Source: an uncultured Clostridia bacterium (GTDB taxonomy: Bacteria; Bacillota; Clostridia; Oscillospirales; CAG-272). From it: a DNA stretch of 8,852 bases. The translations under genes were made by a program, and so were the position numbers. Shown here piece after piece: positions 7,576 through 8,852 of this stretch. Under the pieces are notes generated by a model. The model saw only the letters and a list, made by a program, of their open reading frames with translations. It ran no database searches and was not told the DNA's origin. Within the stretch, counting starts at the first letter, position 1; every line of letters starts with the position of its first letter. The stretch is from positions 1 to 8,852 of the forward strand of contig CALGZV010000029.1 of assembly GCA_937934385.1 (NCBI GenBank), given 5' to 3'.

Positions 7576-8802
7576 TTATTTAATATTTTTCTGTATGGAT
7601 TTCTTTTCCGTAACGAGTTTGAATCCTGCGGTGCGCAGAGCATGCTCGATCTGCTGTACATGATCGTAGTTACGCGTTTCCATTGATATTCTGAGATAAC
7701 AGCCGTTTACGCTTTCGATCTCGTTCGCATGTTCATAATGAACATTTGTTACGTTTCCGCCGCATTCCGCGATAATGCGGGAAACCTCCTGAAGCTGACC
7801 GGGTTTATCGATAAGCTCGATGAGCAGATTGCTCGATCTTCCGGATTTCATAAGACCGCGCCCGATTACGCGGGAGAGGATCGTAACGTCTATATTACCG
7901 CCCGAAACAAGGCTGACTACGCGCTTTCCTTCGACGGGGAATTTACCGAACATAGCGGCGGCAACGGATACTGCTCCTGCGCCCTCTGCGATCATCTTCT
8001 GCTTTTCAATAAGTGCAAGGATAGCGGAAGCTATCTCATCTTCGGTAACAAGTGCGATATCGTCAACGTATTTCTGAACCAGATCGAAGGTGTTTTCGCC
8101 CGGTTGTTTTACGGCGATTCCGTCTGCAATGGTCGATACTTCATCGAGACATTCGATCTTTCCGCTTTTTACTGAGTTAAACATGCTCGGCGCTCCGGCA
8201 GCCTGAACGCCCCATACTTTGATTGCGGGATTCAGCGCCTTGATCGCATATGCGACACCGGAAATAAGTCCGCCGCCTCCGATCGGGACGATAACAGCAT
8301 CAATGTCATCAAGTTCCTGAACGATCTCAAGACCTATCGTGCCCTGTCCTGCAATTACGTTTTCATCGTCGAACGGGTGTACAAAGGTGTAACCCATTTC
8401 TTCTTTAAGCTCAAGGGCCTTATTGTATGCGTCGTCATAGCAACCCTCTACAAGGCATACCTGCGCGCCGTATCTTTTTGTCGCCTCAATCTTGGATATA
8501 GGGGCGCTGTCGGGCAGGCATATAAGCGAAGACGCACCACTTTTTGTAGCTGCAAGAGCGACTCCCTGAGCATGATTGCCTGCAGAACATGCGATAACTC
8601 CGCGCTGTTTTTCCTCTTCAGACAGCATTGCGATTTTATATCCCGATCCTCGAAGCTTGAATGAACCTGTCTTCTGTAGATTCTCAGGCTTCAGGTACAG
8701 ATCGCAGTTATCGGTGATTCCCTCCGTATGTACGATATTTGTTTTTCGTACAATATCTTTCAGAACTACCGATGCATGAAAAATTTTATCAAGTGTTAAC
8801 AA
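7576..8802 (-). CDS. ilvA: Threonine ammonia-lyase (threonine deaminase), single-ACT form
   Basis: This PLP enzyme deaminates L-threonine to 2-oxobutanoate, the entry to isoleucine. The 408-aa protein is the medium-length form. A fold-type II PLP domain (about 1-320) carries Lys49 in KTGSFKLRG as the Schiff-base residue, SAGNHAQG (73-80), the phosphate-binding GGGGL (175-179), and SGGN near 300. One ACT domain (about 326-400, beginning LLIELIDKPGQLQEVSR) follows, where the E. coli biosynthetic enzyme has a two-part regulatory region. The family includes both biosynthetic and catabolic enzymes; the operon makes the isoleucine role likely. It starts at TTG (8802), with GAGAAGG eight bases upstream. 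No in-frame ATG occurs before residue 59, inside the catalytic domain, so the TTG is well supported. The promoter lies at or beyond the right edge. Isoleucine feedback through the ACT domain is inferred. Confidence 0.96.
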   Translation of the reverse strand: MLTLDKIFHASVVLKDIVRKTNIVHTEGITDNCDLYLKPENLQKTGSFKLRGSGYKIAMLSEEEKQRGVIACSAGNHAQGVALAATKSGASSLICLPDSAPISKIEATKRYGAQVCLVEGCYDDAYNKALELKEEMGYTFVHPFDDENVIAGQGTIGLEIVQELDDIDAVIVPIGGGGLISGVAYAIKALNPAIKVWGVQAAGAPSMFNSVKSGKIECLDEVSTIADGIAVKQPGENTFDLVQKYVDDIALVTEDEIASAILALIEKQKMIAEGAGAVSVAAAMFGKFPVEGKRVVSLVSGGNIDVTILSRVIGRGLMKSGRSSNLLIELIDKPGQLQEVSRIIAECGGNVTNVHYEHANEIESVNGCYLRISMETRNYDHVQQIEHALRTAGFKLVTEKKSIQKNIK

Positions 8803-8852
8803 CTGTTATCCCTTCTCCCAAATATATAAAGATGATGATTTTTCGGGAGTGA
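8803..8852 (-). promoter_or_regulatory. Truncated ilvA leader with possible SD-masking hairpin
   Basis: Only 50 nt upstream of ilvA are present, with no open reading frame. On the minus strand, CTCCC (8845-8849) can pair with GGGAG (8815-8819). Three A-T pairs extend the stem past one bulged base, leaving an AT-rich loop of about 18 nt. The 3' arm is part of the ilvA ribosome site, so folding could mask it. No T-box core (GGUGG-like) is visible, and most of any leader would lie outside the window. The pairing is short and may be chance. Confidence 0.25.
8811..8817 (-). promoter_or_regulatory. Ribosome binding site for the TTG start of ilvA
   Basis: GAGAAGG on the minus strand lies eight bases before the TTG at 8802. 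It supports a non-ATG start for the first gene of the visible cluster. Confidence 0.65.

Noticed and set aside
8821..8849. Promoter for ilvA using TATATT at 8821-8826
   Set aside because: The position 17 nt upstream reads CTCCCG, which is nothing like a -35 box. The true promoter is probably beyond the window.

Overview
The window holds one uninterrupted, one-direction cluster of branched-chain amino acid (isoleucine, leucine, valine) biosynthesis genes, all on the minus strand. In transcription order, from the right edge to the left, they are ilvA, ridA, leuA, leuC, leuD, leuB, ilvB, ilvN and the first 91 codons of ilvC, which runs off the left edge. I see no mobile element, RNA gene, CRISPR array, repeat family or defence gene.

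The sequence points to an anaerobic Gram-positive of the Clostridia, plausibly the Ruminococcus/Oscillospiraceae side. The reasons are strong purine-rich Shine-Dalgarno sites, AT-rich spacers between genes of moderate GC content, a short LeuC (about 420 aa) with a separate LeuD, a threonine deaminase with a single ACT domain, and the tight leuA-leuC-leuD-leuB order. This assignment is inferred from protein character and not from any database search.

Layout: 8803-8852 is a truncated upstream leader. ilvA (7576-8802) makes 2-oxobutanoate from threonine, and ridA (7160-7534) clears the reactive enamine/imine released by IlvA. leuA-leuC-leuD-leuB (7129 down to 2621) turn 2-oxoisovalerate into the leucine precursor 2-oxoisocaproate, with gaps of 7, 2 and 9 nt. 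After an 83-nt spacer come ilvB-ilvN (acetohydroxyacid synthase, 1-nt gap). After a 71-nt AT-rich spacer comes ilvC (ketol-acid reductoisomerase). AHAS and KARI serve both the valine/leucine and the isoleucine branches. Dihydroxyacid dehydratase (ilvD) and the transaminase (ilvE) are also needed and are not in the window.

Several genes have a longer in-frame extension beginning at GTG, TTG or a poorly placed ATG. Shine-Dalgarno spacing favours the shorter start for ilvN, ilvB, leuD, leuC and ridA, while ilvA appears to start genuinely at TTG. No gene looks broken or frameshifted. I found no previously undescribed system. The points worth a second look are small: a possible hairpin over the ilvA ribosome site, a dyad in the leuB-ilvB spacer, and substitutions at specificity positions in LeuD, LeuB and IlvC.
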